The notes below the pieces were generated by a model that was not told the DNA's origin, did no database searches, and saw nothing but the letters and a program-made list of their open reading frames with translations. Made by a program: the position numbers and the translations under genes. A stretch of 64,000 bases of DNA from an uncultured Anaerobiospirillum sp. (GTDB lineage: Bacteria; Pseudomonadota; Gammaproteobacteria; Enterobacterales; Succinivibrionaceae): the NCBI GenBank assembly GCA_944389615.1, contig CALXNA010000007.1, forward strand, positions 1 through 64,000, given 5' to 3'. Below are positions 25,336 to 33,878 of this stretch, piece after piece (the first letter of the stretch is position 1; every line of letters starts with the position of its first letter).

Positions 25336-26541
25336 ATGGCAGGCTCTCCTCAAAGTCGTTATGGTGCAGATTCAGCTACGAGTAACTTAAGCTCGCGCAC
25401 GTCTGGTACATCCTTCTTCTCCCGTAACGCGCGCTCTAACACCAGCGATGCCCCATCCTCGCTGTACGGCAGCATTACCACGAGCTCGCGCGGGGCAAGC
25501 TCCGTGAGCAACCGTGCCGCTAACGGCAACGCGATTGCCTCGGTCATGCGCAAGACGGCGCAGCCTAATCGCGCTCAGTTCACGCCGAGCTCCTACCCGG
25601 GCATTACCAACTTAGCCATCGCTTCGCAAAAGGCCGGCTACGACTCGGTGGCCGCCCGTAACCCGGACATCCAGCCGACGACCCAAGATCGGCTGCAGGT
25701 GCAGTCGCGTACGGTCTCCGACGCCCAATACAAGCGCTTTGCCCAGTACATCGAAGAGCAAAGTGGCATTGTCTTAGGCGACAACAAGCACTACTTGGTC
25801 AACAGCCGCTTATCGTCGCTGCTGCTACGCTTTAAGGTCGCGACCATCGATGAGCTCATCAACCGCGCGATGCAGCCTAACATCTACAAGGACATCAGCT
25901 CGGCGGTGATCGATGCCATGACCACCAACGAGACCTTATGGTTCCGCGACACTTACCCATACTTGGCGCTCAAGAACATCATCCTGCCGGAGCTGGCGCG
26001 CAGCGGCAAGACTCCAGTGCGCATTTGGTCGGCTGCTTGCTCCTCAGGCCAAGAGCCTTACTCGATCGCCATGATCGTGCAAGAGCAAGCCACCACCATG
26101 GTGCACGTCGACCCGAACCAATGTCAGATCATTGGCACCGATATCTCCCCGGAGATGTTAGATCGCTGCCGCTTTGCTCACTACGACAACCACGCCTTAG
26201 CCCGTGGCTTGAGCGCCGAGCGTAAGGCCCGCTTCTTTAAGCCGACCAAGGATCCTAACGTCATGCGCGTCGACGATAAGATCAAACAGATGGTCACCTT
26301 CAAGCAGATGAACCTGCTCGGCTCCTACAGCCTGCTCGGCCGCTTTGATGTTATCTTCTGCCGCAACGTCTTGATCTACTTCTCCAATGACGTCAAGAGC
26401 CAGATCTTAAACAAGTTCTCGCTATGCTTGAACCCAGGCGGCTACTTGATCTTGGGCTCGTCCGAGTCGATCCAAGGCCTCTCGGACAAGTATGAGATGG
26501 TGCGCTGCAACCCAGGCCTTGCCTACCGCTTAAAGGCCTAA
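25336..26541 (+). CDS. cheR: Chemotaxis methyltransferase CheR with long Ser-rich N-terminus
   Basis: CheR methylates glutamates on chemoreceptors using S-adenosylmethionine. The catalytic unit starts near residue 126 (VSDAQYKRFAQYIEEQSGI) and runs to the C-terminus. It includes TTNETLWFRD, the AdoMet-binding IWSAACSSGQEPYSIAM, the IIGTDISPEML segment and FDVIFCRNVLIYF. All of these are typical. The first 125 residues are extra: rich in Ser, Arg, Asn and Ala, and probably disordered. The protein is 401 residues against about 275-290 for usual CheR. The start is supported by AAGAGGT 5 bases upstream. It sits between cheV and flgB. Confidence 0.93.
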   Translation: MAGSPQSRYGADSATSNLSSRTSGTSFFSRNARSNTSDAPSSLYGSITTSSRGASSVSNRAANGNAIASVMRKTAQPNRAQFTPSSYPGITNLAIASQKAGYDSVAARNPDIQPTTQDRLQVQSRTVSDAQYKRFAQYIEEQSGIVLGDNKHYLVNSRLSSLLLRFKVATIDELINRAMQPNIYKDISSAVIDAMTTNETLWFRDTYPYLALKNIILPELARSGKTPVRIWSAACSSGQEPYSIAMIVQEQATTMVHVDPNQCQIIGTDISPEMLDRCRFAHYDNHALARGLSAERKARFFKPTKDPNVMRVDDKIKQMVTFKQMNLLGSYSLLGRFDVIFCRNVLIYFSNDVKSQILNKFSLCLNPGGYLILGSSESIQGLSDKYEMVRCNPGLAYRLKA

Positions 26542-26681
26542 GGCCCGCCGACTCGCAGCTTAACGCTGCGGCCAGCGGCCCCCCGCGGCTAAAGCCGCAG
26601 CCTACAGCGGCCGCAGGCGCCGCCCAACCGGCCCGCGTCCGTGATGCGGGCTTGGTTGTATCTGGGGTAAGCCTGAGGCGA

Positions 26682-26697
26682 TGGCACGGCTTTTGAT
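26682..26697 (+). promoter_or_regulatory. Probable sigma-54 promoter for flgB-flgC
   Basis: TGGCACGGCTTTTGAT matches the -24 element perfectly and the -12 element at all but the usual C (GA instead of GC), with correct ten-base spacing. It ends 60 bases before flgB. Confidence 0.65.
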
Positions 26698-26757
26698 ACA
26701 ATAGCAGGCGGTGAGCATGTCTGCCCTGCGCAGCTGCGCTCTTGAGAGGTAACGGAT

Positions 26758-27186
26758 ATGGCTGTAACTTTTGATAAAGTTTTTGGTGTCCACCAGCACA
26801 CGATGCGCATTCGCAATCAGCGCGCCGAAGTCTTGGCCGGTAACTTGGCTAATGCCGACACCCCAGGCTTTAAGGCTCGTGACATCGACTTCAACGAGGC
26901 CTTAGTGCAGGCGGCCCACGTGCCGACTACGCCGACCACCGAGATGCAGATGCAGACCTCGGCCCAAGGCCATATGACCATGGCTGACCTTGAGGCGCTG
27001 CAAGAGCCGAACTTGATCTTAAAGTACCGTCAGCCCTTCCAGCCTGACACCGGCAACGGCAACACGGTAGAAGCCAGCTCCGAGCGCATGAAGTATATGA
27101 GCAACAACATCGAGTACCAAGCTACGATGCAGTTCTTAAACGGCAAGATTTCCACCTTGCGCAAGGCCTTAGGTGCCCAGCAGTAG
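26758..27186 (+). CDS. flgB: Flagellar proximal rod protein FlgB
   Basis: FlgB is a proximal rod subunit between the MS-ring and the rest of the rod. The 142-residue protein shows the rod/hook family opening (RAEVLAGNLANADTPGFKARDIDF) and a C-terminal helical closing segment (MKYMSNNIEYQATMQFLNGKI). Length is normal. flgC follows after 19 bases. The sigma-54-type element upstream suggests that the unit starts here. Confidence 0.95.
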   Translation: MAVTFDKVFGVHQHTMRIRNQRAEVLAGNLANADTPGFKARDIDFNEALVQAAHVPTTPTTEMQMQTSAQGHMTMADLEALQEPNLILKYRQPFQPDTGNGNTVEASSERMKYMSNNIEYQATMQFLNGKISTLRKALGAQQ

Positions 27187-27205
27187 AGCAAGTTGAGAGG
27201 CATAC

Positions 27206-27664
27206 ATGAGCGTTTTTAGAATCTTAGACATTGCCGGCACCGCGATGAATGCCCAGTCGGTGCGTCTCAACGCGACGGCATCGAACTTGGCCAACGCCGA
27301 GTCGGTCAGCTCCTCCGTCGAGCAGACCTATAAGGCCCGCCGTCCGCTTTTCTCGGCGGCATGGGAAGAGGCTGTAGCCCGCAACGAGCAATCGGGCGAG
27401 CCGGTTGACCCAGTCTCCGGTGAGCCTTTCGGCATTGGCGTATCGCTGCGCGGCGTTGTTGAGTCGGACGCTCCAACCATCAAGGAGTACAACCCGACCC
27501 ACCCACTGGCTGATGCGGACGGCTACATCTACCGACCGAACATCAACCCAGTCGAGGAGATGGCAGACATGATGAGCGCCCAGCGCTCCTACCAGACGGC
27601 AGTGCAAGTCGCCGATAGCGCCAAGAGCATGCTGCTGCAGACCCTGCGCTTAGGCCAGTCCTAA
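27206..27664 (+). CDS. flgC: Flagellar proximal rod protein FlgC
   Basis: FlgC is a proximal rod subunit that pairs with FlgB and FlgF. The 152-residue product has the N-terminal motif LNATASNLANAESVSSSVEQ and the family's C-terminal segment NPVEEMADMMSAQRSYQTAV, followed by a helix ending in LRLGQS. GAGAGG lies just before the start. A strong terminator follows, so flgB-flgC form a two-gene unit. In most polar clusters flgD and flgE come next without a break; here two unrelated genes on the other strand intervene. Confidence 0.95.
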   Translation: MSVFRILDIAGTAMNAQSVRLNATASNLANAESVSSSVEQTYKARRPLFSAAWEEAVARNEQSGEPVDPVSGEPFGIGVSLRGVVESDAPTIKEYNPTHPLADADGYIYRPNINPVEEMADMMSAQRSYQTAVQVADSAKSMLLQTLRLGQS

Positions 27665-27687
27665 CGATTTTTCTCTAACTTGATCCA

Positions 27688-27746
27688 AACCGCACGCGTC
27701 CCCATCCAGCTAAAGCTCTGCGTTGGGGGCGCGTGCGGTTTTTTAT
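27688..27746 (+). terminator. Terminator after flgC
   Basis: AACCGCACGCG and CGCGTGCGGTT form an 11-bp perfect stem (extended by CCCC/GGGG pairs), followed by TTTTTT. It ends the flgB-flgC transcript. Confidence 0.9.
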
Positions 27747-27812
27747 GTCAGATCAAGGGGCCCACTCTGGGACGGCGTAGCGGGCTAGGCTTGGCGCAGG
27801 CTTGCGCGCTGG

Positions 27813-28397
27813 CTATTCGTCGCCATACTCGGGCAGGTAGATTTCCTTGCCGATGGCGTAGAAGTGGCCGCCTGCGACGTAGTGCAGGGTGCGCAGCGAT
27901 TCGTCAGCTGAGTCGAAGTGCCAGTGATTGTTGTGGTAGACGCGGACATCGGTGATGACCTTGACGCACTTGCCTAAGAACATGTCGATGCTCTGCTCGA
28001 GCTGCGGATTGCGAATGAGCTCGTACTCAAGATAGGCAGCGCAGCCCTTAACGACCGGCATGGAGATGCCCGGCACGTCGATGAGCTCGATGTCGCAGTG
28101 CTCAAGCTTGTCCTTGTCATCGTTCTTGGAGATGGAGCCGAGCTTCATCACCGACTTGACGATGCCCACCGTCGGGTAGCACAGGACAAAGCGCCCGGAC
28201 TTCTCGATTAAGGGACGGGTGTAGTGGGACTTGTCGATGATGGCATAGCCCTTGTCGAAGTCGCAGACTCCGGCCCAAGCGGCGGCCATATAGTCCAGAT
28301 CACCGTCATAGGAGGCGCCGATTAGGGTGGTGGCGCCGATGTTGAGCAGACGATAGGACTTCGCGATATCCTGCTCGGCTAAGTAATTATGGGTCAT
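27813..28397 (-). CDS. Flavin-reductase-like FMN-binding protein
   Basis: This 194-residue protein belongs to the flavin reductase-like (split-barrel, FMN-binding) group. It shows TLIGASYDGDLDYMAAAWAG near the start, where the usual proteins bind FMN phosphate, then FVLCYPTVGIVKSVMKLGS, an acidic central loop and a C-terminal YVAGGHFYAIGKEI. These proteins reduce or carry FMN in the cytoplasm; the true substrate cannot be told. GAGGAAAG precedes ATG 28397. It is transcribed against the flagellar genes and splits flgC from flgD. An inverted repeat 69 bases upstream may be its operator. Confidence 0.8.
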   Translation of the reverse strand: MTHNYLAEQDIAKSYRLLNIGATTLIGASYDGDLDYMAAAWAGVCDFDKGYAIIDKSHYTRPLIEKSGRFVLCYPTVGIVKSVMKLGSISKNDDKDKLEHCDIELIDVPGISMPVVKGCAAYLEYELIRNPQLEQSIDMFLGKCVKVITDVRVYHNNHWHFDSADESLRTLHYVAGGHFYAIGKEIYLPEYGDE

Positions 28398-28465
28398 AGC
28401 TTTCCTCGGAAACCAAACCGCTACTGCGGCGGTACCAAGCTATGATAGCGCACTCATCAGTGATT

Positions 28466-28496
28466 GCTTGTACACCATCACACAAAGTGTGCAAGC
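28466..28496. promoter_or_regulatory. Inverted repeat upstream of the flavin-reductase-like gene
   Basis: GCTTGTACAC pairs with GTGTGCAAGC (nine of ten positions) across an 11-base centre. It lies close to a possible -10 box TATCAT (minus strand, near 28440-28445). The layout suits a repressor or activator site; no known consensus was recognised. Confidence 0.4.
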
Positions 28497-28580
28497 CCCA
28501 TCTTGGCGCCTAGGCCCCGCTGCACAGCGCCTGAGGCCCCAGCGCGCAGCTCCCCGCCTTGGCGCCAGTCGCGGCGCAGC

Positions 28581-28895
28581 TTAGATCTTAAGCTTGAGCG
28601 TGGAGATGATCAGATCGCGGTCGCGCGTGACATCGTCGGAGCGGAAGGCGACCTTCTTGTTGTAAGGGCCGGTGATGGTAACGGTGCCCTTGGACTTGCT
28701 AAAGAAGCTCGTTTCCACCGTGACGTTCTTGATGCTCTTGGCCCGCCACGAGAAGTCGTTGACCGATTCGCGCCAGCCGAAGAGCCGCTGGTTGGTCAAA
28801 ACAAGGCAGGTTTTGTCAAAGAGGCTGGTGTCGTCGAAGACCTTGACCAGCTTCTCATCAGGAAGTAAGTTCTTGGTAACGTATTTGGAAGGCAT
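28581..28895 (-). CDS. Bacterial PH-domain protein
   Basis: This 104-residue protein starts at ATG 28895, with AAGGA 7 bases upstream; the longer open frame to 29072 lacks a good site. The fold signature is that of bacterial PH (YokE-like) domains: KNLLPDEKLVKVF at the start, the strand CLVLTNQRLFGW, then alternating strands (KNVTVETSFF, GTVTITGPYNKKVAFRS) and a final helix (DRDLIISTLKLKI). Function is unknown; such domains are often linked to the membrane or to stress. It has no signal peptide. It is the second of two genes that interrupt the flagellar cluster. Confidence 0.75.
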   Translation of the reverse strand: MPSKYVTKNLLPDEKLVKVFDDTSLFDKTCLVLTNQRLFGWRESVNDFSWRAKSIKNVTVETSFFSKSKGTVTITGPYNKKVAFRSDDVTRDRDLIISTLKLKI

Positions 28896-29144
28896 GGTGG
28901 CATCCTTATCAGGAGAGTTCTGCGTTTGCCCGCAGAGGCGCGGGCCTGCTTGGGCCAGTATAGTACTATGGCGTATGCGCGGTCTAGGTAGCAAAGCCAG
29001 CAAGTGCTGAGGCGCAAGCTCTGGCCCCAGCGCGGGTGTAAGCTCGGCGCAGGGAGTGGGCGCAAGCGGCAAGATCGCGCCGAAGGGCTGGGACGCCTCA
29101 GGTGTAAAATACGCACAAATGGCTTATTTATGGGGTTTGATTGG

Positions 29145-29160
29145 TGGCTTGAATCATGCA
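29145..29160 (+). promoter_or_regulatory. Probable sigma-54 promoter for flgD
   Basis: TGGCTTGAATCATGCA has the GG-N10-GC spacing of sigma-54 promoters, with a full TGGC at -24 and ATGCA at -12. It ends 83 bases before flgD. Confidence 0.6.
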
Positions 29161-29243
29161 TTTACTACGGTAGGGCCGTCAGGTCTAATGTGATATGACC
29201 TGCTCTTCAAGCAGGGCGGTGGAAGTAGCCAAGCGAGGACGTA

Positions 29244-30116
29244 ATGGCTGGAGTTAACTCAACAAGCTCAAACAGCTCGATCTACGAAGATTTGGGCATC
29301 AAGACGACTGAGTCGGTCAAAGAGGCTGCCTCCCAGGTTAAGGGTCAAACCTTAACCCAACAAGACTTCTTGAAGCTGCTCACGACGCAGTTGCAGGCGC
29401 AGGATCCTACCAACCCAGCTGACAACACCGAACTGGTATCGCAGATGTCGCAGCTGTCGATGGTGGAGAGCTTGAACTCGATCAATACCAATATGGACGG
29501 TATCATCGACCAAGTGCAGTCGAGCTCGGCGCTCAACGCCACCTCGCTCATCGGCACCTATGTCTACACCGACAGCAATAAGGGCTTCTACGGTGGCAGC
29601 AATACCTTAAGCTGGGCCATCGATGCCGGAGATGAGACCTACTACGACCTCGAGCTGACCATTAAGGACGCCACCACGGGTCAAGTGGTCTATCGCGATA
29701 GCGCCGACGCCCTCACCAGCGAAATCAAGTTTGCATGGCCGGGCATCTACTCCCCAGATGGCCCTGTAGACGATTCCGAGGTCGGCGTCGATGACGGCAG
29801 CGACTCCACCGGCGATGAGGTCGCCACCACCGATGGCACCGATACCGATACCGGTACCGATACGGGTACGGGCGATGAGGTTGCCGATGGCGATAGCGGC
29901 GACACCGAGAAGCCACAGTACCAGCTCTGCGCTGCGGGCAAGTATGTCCTCGAGGTTACCGGTAAGAAGTCCTCGGGCGAGGTAATCCAGATCCCAGTTA
30001 AGAGCCTTGCCTTAGTCACCTCGGTCACCTTAGGCAAAACCACCAGCGACACCATGCTCTCGCTCTATGGTGCTGGTGAAATCTCCTTTGATAAGGCCAA
30101 GAAGGTCACGATCTAA
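29244..30116 (+). CDS. flgD: Hook-capping scaffold protein FlgD
   Basis: FlgD caps the growing hook so that FlgE can polymerise. The N-terminal FlgD motif is clear (GQTLTQQDFLKLLTTQLQAQDPTNPADNTE, followed by LVSQMSQLSMVESL). Tudor/Ig-like beta domains follow, ending in GAGEISFDKAKKVTI. The protein is 290 residues, longer than the usual 220-240, mostly because of an acidic Asp/Thr/Gly-rich insert at about residues 170-225 with DTDTGTDTGTG runs. The gene that normally follows, flgE, is missing. A sigma-54-type element upstream and a hairpin downstream suggest that flgD is transcribed alone. Confidence 0.93.
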   Translation: MAGVNSTSSNSSIYEDLGIKTTESVKEAASQVKGQTLTQQDFLKLLTTQLQAQDPTNPADNTELVSQMSQLSMVESLNSINTNMDGIIDQVQSSSALNATSLIGTYVYTDSNKGFYGGSNTLSWAIDAGDETYYDLELTIKDATTGQVVYRDSADALTSEIKFAWPGIYSPDGPVDDSEVGVDDGSDSTGDEVATTDGTDTDTGTDTGTGDEVADGDSGDTEKPQYQLCAAGKYVLEVTGKKSSGEVIQIPVKSLALVTSVTLGKTTSDTMLSLYGAGEISFDKAKKVTI

Positions 30117-30141
30117 GCCGTACCTAACACGGCGGCACACG

Positions 30142-30178
30142 CAAAGGCCAAAGTCTGTCTCTGGCCTTTGTCGTCTCT
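30142..30178 (+). terminator. Possible terminator after flgD
   Basis: CAAAGGCCA and TGGCCTTTG form a 9-bp stem with an 11-base loop, followed only by the weak T-tract TCGTCTCT. It is consistent with flgD ending as a single-gene transcript. Confidence 0.5.
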
Positions 30179-30317
30179 ACCGCGCGGCCAACTTGGCCGC
30201 CGCCGCAGGCCGACAAAGGGCCTCAGCTGGGCCGCAGCTCTGTCGCAATCTGGCTGCAACTAGGCCGAGAACGGGCCTGCGGCAAGGCGGTGCGGGGCTT
30301 ATTTGGGCCTGTTTCTG

Positions 30318-30333
30318 TGGCATAATGCTTGCT
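30318..30333 (+). promoter_or_regulatory. Sigma-54 promoter for flgF-flgG-flgH-flgI
   Basis: TGGCATAATGCTTGCT matches the -24/-12 consensus with correct spacing and a full TTGCT at -12. It ends 35 bases before the flgF start. This suggests that flgF, not a missing flgE, heads the unit. Confidence 0.8.
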
Positions 30334-30368
30334 AAAGTTAGAGGTGCTTTTCTCAAGAGGGAATGTGT

Positions 30369-31115
30369 ATGGATAGTTTGTTATGGGTGGCGATGGCCGG
30401 TGCCAAGGAGAATTTCCACTCTTTGTCGGTGCGCTCCAACAATTTAGCCAACGCCAATACTACCGGCTTCAAGGCTGAGTTTGAAAACACCCGTGCCATG
30501 AGTGTCTTTGGCAACGCCTATCCTACGCGCGCCTTCGCTATGACCGAAGTGCCCGGCTACAACTTCCAAGGTGGCGCTATGCAGACCACCGGCCGCACCC
30601 TCGATGTGGCGATCCAAGGCGATGGCTTCTTTGCCGTGGCCGATGCCCAAGGCAACGAAGCTTACACCCGCTACGGTAATTTCGCTTTAGGCCCTGATGG
30701 CGTGCTGCACACTTCCAATGGCCTCAATGTGTTAGATGAGGCCGGTAACGAGATCGTGCTGCCGATGCCTTTGGCTGAAATCAACATCAATGCCGATGGC
30801 TTTATCACCGGTAAGCCGCTCGGCGCTGACTCCGATGTCGTGGAGACCTATCAGCGCATCAAGATGGTCAAGCCTGACGTGCGCACCATCGAGAAGGGCT
30901 ATGATGGTCTGTTTAGACCACGCGACGGTGGCACCTTAGACATGGATGAGACCGCCCAGCTGCAAAGCGGTATGCTCGAGGCTTCCAACGTCAATCCTGT
31001 CGAAGAATTGACGAGCTTAATTCGCGTCCAGCGCCAGTATGAGGCGCAGATCAAGATGATGCAGTCGGCCGGTGAAATGGACGATCAGCAGAACCGTTTA
31101 CTCGCTTACGATTAA
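30369..31115 (+). CDS. flgF: Flagellar rod protein FlgF
   Basis: FlgF is a proximal/distal rod subunit. The start at ATG 30369 has GAGGG 8 bases upstream and gives MDSLLWVAMAGAKENF; an in-frame ATG two codons earlier is too close to that site. The protein is 248 residues, with NNLANANTTGFKAEF at the N-terminus, the core LDVAIQGDGFFAVADAQGN and the C-terminal SNVNPVEELTSLIRVQRQYEAQIKMM. All are classic rod/hook features, and the length is close to the usual 250. flgG follows after 11 bases. Confidence 0.95.
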   Translation: MDSLLWVAMAGAKENFHSLSVRSNNLANANTTGFKAEFENTRAMSVFGNAYPTRAFAMTEVPGYNFQGGAMQTTGRTLDVAIQGDGFFAVADAQGNEAYTRYGNFALGPDGVLHTSNGLNVLDEAGNEIVLPMPLAEININADGFITGKPLGADSDVVETYQRIKMVKPDVRTIEKGYDGLFRPRDGGTLDMDETAQLQSGMLEASNVNPVEELTSLIRVQRQYEAQIKMMQSAGEMDDQQNRLLAYD

Positions 31116-31126
31116 CAGAGGCTAAC

Positions 31127-31912
31127 ATGATCCCTGCTTTATGGATTTGCAAGACTGGTTTGGACAGCCAGCAGACCAACATCTCGGTCACGTCCAACAA
31201 CTTAGCCAACGCCTCGACCGTCGGCTATAAGAAGAGCCGCGCCATCTTTGAAGACCTGCTCTACCAAAAGGTCAATCAGCCTGGCGGCCGCTCCACGGCT
31301 GATGCCTTCTTGCCTGAGGGCTTGATGGTCGGCGCAGGTGCACGTGTCGTCGCGACCCAAAAGAACTTCACCCAAGGTGATGTCGAGTCGACCGACAACT
31401 CCTTAGATCTCATGATCAACGGCGCCGGTTTCTTTGAGATCGAAATGCCGGACGGCACCACGGCCTATACCCGCAACGGTCAGTTCACCACCAACGAAGA
31501 AGGTGTGATCGTCACCGCCGAGGGCTATACTCTGTTGCCTGAGATCACCATCCCAGAGGATGCTACTGGTATCTCCGTTTCGATCGATGGCCAAGTCTCC
31601 GTTCAGATCGCAGGTCAGGCCGAAGCTCAGGACTTAGGCCAAATTACGGTAACCAACTTCATCAACCCGGCAGGTCTTGAGCCGATTGGCCAAAACCTGT
31701 ACCTGCAGACGGCCGCTTCGGGCGATCCACAGCAGGGCGTGGGTGGTGAGAATGGCTTAGGTACCATCCGCCAAGGTCAACTTGAGACCTCCAACGTTAA
31801 GGTCACCGAAGAGCTGGTCAACTTGATTCAGGCCCAGCGCGTCTACGAGATGAACTCCAAGGTGCTGACCACCGTCGACTCGATGATGGGTACCTTGATC
31901 CAATCGACCTAA
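31127..31912 (+). CDS. flgG: Flagellar distal rod protein FlgG
   Basis: FlgG forms the distal rod that passes through the P- and L-rings. The 261-residue protein has the N-terminal TGLDSQQTNISVTSNNLANASTVGYKKSR region, the core SLDLMINGAGFFEIEMPDG and the C-terminal SNVKVTEELVNLIQAQRVYEMNSK signature. Length matches the family (about 260). It is the second gene of the flgF-to-flgI unit. Between its stop and flgH there is a 90-base gap with a short GC-rich inverted repeat (AGCGCC/GGCGCT). Confidence 0.96.
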   Translation: MIPALWICKTGLDSQQTNISVTSNNLANASTVGYKKSRAIFEDLLYQKVNQPGGRSTADAFLPEGLMVGAGARVVATQKNFTQGDVESTDNSLDLMINGAGFFEIEMPDGTTAYTRNGQFTTNEEGVIVTAEGYTLLPEITIPEDATGISVSIDGQVSVQIAGQAEAQDLGQITVTNFINPAGLEPIGQNLYLQTAASGDPQQGVGGENGLGTIRQGQLETSNVKVTEELVNLIQAQRVYEMNSKVLTTVDSMMGTLIQST

Positions 31913-32001
31913 GCGCCCTAGGCGCTAGCGCTTAACTAGCGTCTTTGCGGGATAAGGAGAGGAGCGCCGCAGGCTGCGGGGTTAAGTTAGAGAGGACGGA
32001 C

Positions 32002-32694
32002 ATGACCAAGTTATCACAGGTGCTAGTGTTAGCGCTGATGCCTTTCTTGTTCACGGGATGTGCGCTGGATGCCTTAGGCCCGCAGCCTGATGATCCTGAT
32101 TTTGCTCCGGCCTTGCCTGAAGAGGACTACACCACGGCCGTGCCGACCGGCTCCTTGTTCAATCCTTATTCCTCTAACAACGGCCTGTACACCGATACGC
32201 GCGCCCACAAGGTCGGCGACTTGATCTCGGTGCAACTTGACGAGCGCACCAGCGCCTCGAAGAATGCCGGTACGACCTTGGGTAAGTCCAATAGCATCGG
32301 CTTTGGCGCCTTAGCCGTCGGCGGCCGCCCGGTTACGATCAACGGCTACGATACCTCCGCGAGCCTGAGCAACAACTCAGACTTCGAGGGTAGCTCGGAT
32401 GCCAGCCAATCCAATAGCTTATCGGGCAACATCTCGGTGAGCGTGGTCAAGGTCTTAGCTAACGGCAACTTAGTCGTACGCGGCGAGAAGTGGTTGATGC
32501 TCAACAACGGCAACGAGTACATCCGCGTGACCGGCATTGTGCGCTCGGAGGATGTCAGCTCCGACAACACGGTCTCCTCGCAGCGCATCGCCAATGCCCG
32601 CATCCAATACGGCGGCACCGGCGATTTTGCTGATACCCAAGAGCGAGGCTTCATCAGCCGCTTCTTTAACAGCGCCTTCAACATCTTCTTCTAG
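32002..32694 (+). CDS. flgH: Flagellar L-ring lipoprotein FlgH
   Basis: FlgH builds the L-ring in the outer membrane. ATG 32002 is chosen because AGAGGA lies 5 bases upstream and the lipoprotein signal then ends in lipobox LFTGC; the open frame begins at 31945. The 230-residue product shows NGLYTDTRAHKVGDLISVQLDE, the KNLTSS-like disordered middle, the segment VVKVLANGNLVVRGEKWL, and the conserved ending RFFNSAFNIFF. Length matches enterobacterial FlgH (about 232). Confidence 0.95.
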   Translation: MTKLSQVLVLALMPFLFTGCALDALGPQPDDPDFAPALPEEDYTTAVPTGSLFNPYSSNNGLYTDTRAHKVGDLISVQLDERTSASKNAGTTLGKSNSIGFGALAVGGRPVTINGYDTSASLSNNSDFEGSSDASQSNSLSGNISVSVVKVLANGNLVVRGEKWLMLNNGNEYIRVTGIVRSEDVSSDNTVSSQRIANARIQYGGTGDFADTQERGFISRFFNSAFNIFF

Positions 32695-32715
32695 GCCGAT
32701 AGTCGGGTAGTAGCT

Positions 32716-33828
32716 ATGCGCATGTTCCATTATCTCTTTGCTTTAGTCTGCTGCGTGCTCACGCTAGGTGCGACCTTGTCCACCGCCCAAGCCACGCGTC
32801 TTAAGGACATGGCCTCGGTGCAAGGTGTGCGCAACAACCAGTTGATCGGTTACGGCTTGGTCGCCGGTTTAAGCGGCACTGGTGAGAGTAACTCCGACTT
32901 CACCGAGCAGACCTTCCGCTCGATGCTCAACAACTTCGGCATCAAGGTACCAGACAACGTCACCTTGAAGATCTCCGACGTCGCCCCGGTCGTCGTCCAT
33001 GCCGACCTGCCGCCTTTTGCTAAGCCCGGCCAGAACATCGATGTCACGGTCTCAGCCATTGGCGAGGCCGAGTCGCTGCGCGGTGGCTCGCTGCTGCAGA
33101 CCATGCTGCGCGGTATTGACGGCAATGTCTACGCCGTCGCTCAAGGCTCCTTAGTCGTCGGTGGTTTAGGCGTCTCCGGCGCCGATGGTTCGCGTGTTGT
33201 GGTCAACACCCCAACGGTTGGCCGTATCGTCAACGGTGCCATCGTCGAGCGCGAAGTGCCGACTGATTTCAACCTCACCGACAGCATCACGTGGAACTTA
33301 GATCGTCCTGACTTCACCACCGCCAAGAACGTTGCCGATACCATCAACAGCATCTTCGGCCAAGGTTCGGCTGTCGCCCAAGACGCAGTCTCGATCCGCG
33401 TCAGCGCCCCGCGTGACCCGAGCAAGCGCGTTGAGTTCATGTCCTCGCTTGAAAACCTCGATATCACCGAAGGCCGCGAGGAAGCGCGTATCGTGGTCAA
33501 CTCCCGTACCGGCACCATTGTGGTCGGCAACAATGTGCGCTTAAAGCCGGTCGCGGTCACGCACGGTGGCCTGACGGTGACGGTCGATGAGAATCCACAG
33601 GTCTCGCAACCGGCCCCATTTAGCCAAGGCCGTACCGCGGTAGTGCCGAACTCCAACGTCAACGTCGAGGAGAAGCAGGGCCGCATGTTCAAGTTTGACC
33701 CGGGCACGACCTTAGATGACTTGGTACGTGCCATTAACGAAGTCGGCCTAGCTCCGGGCGACCTGATGTCGGTCTTAGAGGCTTTAGACCAAGCCGGAGC
33801 CATCGATGGCCGCTTAGTCATCATCTAA
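32716..33828 (+). CDS. flgI: Flagellar P-ring protein FlgI
   Basis: FlgI polymerises into the periplasmic P-ring. The 370-residue protein has a signal peptide ending AQA, followed by [26 protein letters not shown], the family's most conserved segment. Later landmarks are [17 protein letters not shown], the [18 protein letters not shown] stretch and the C-terminal [14 protein letters not shown]. It closes the flgF unit. In most clusters flgJ (rod cap and muramidase) follows directly; here a terminator and a transposase remnant come next. Confidence 0.96.
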   Translation: MRMFHYLFALVCCVLTLGATLSTAQATRLKDMASVQGVRNNQLIGYGLVAGLSGTGESNSDFTEQTFRSMLNNFGIKVPDNVTLKISDVAPVVVHADLPPFAKPGQNIDVTVSAIGEAESLRGGSLLQTMLRGIDGNVYAVAQGSLVVGGLGVSGADGSRVVVNTPTVGRIVNGAIVEREVPTDFNLTDSITWNLDRPDFTTAKNVADTINSIFGQGSAVAQDAVSIRVSAPRDPSKRVEFMSSLENLDITEGREEARIVVNSRTGTIVVGNNVRLKPVAVTHGGLTVTVDENPQVSQPAPFSQGRTAVVPNSNVNVEEKQGRMFKFDPGTTLDDLVRAINEVGLAPGDLMSVLEALDQAGAIDGRLVII

Positions 33829-33850
33829 TACGACAACAATAGACCAATAG

Positions 33851-33878
33851 CAGGAGGCCCAGCGCCTCCTGTTTTGTT
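33851..33878 (+). terminator. Terminator after flgI
   Basis: CAGGAGGC and GCCTCCTG form an 8-bp stem with a 5-base loop, followed by TTTTGTT. It closes the flgF-G-H-I transcript 23 bases after flgI. Confidence 0.75.
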
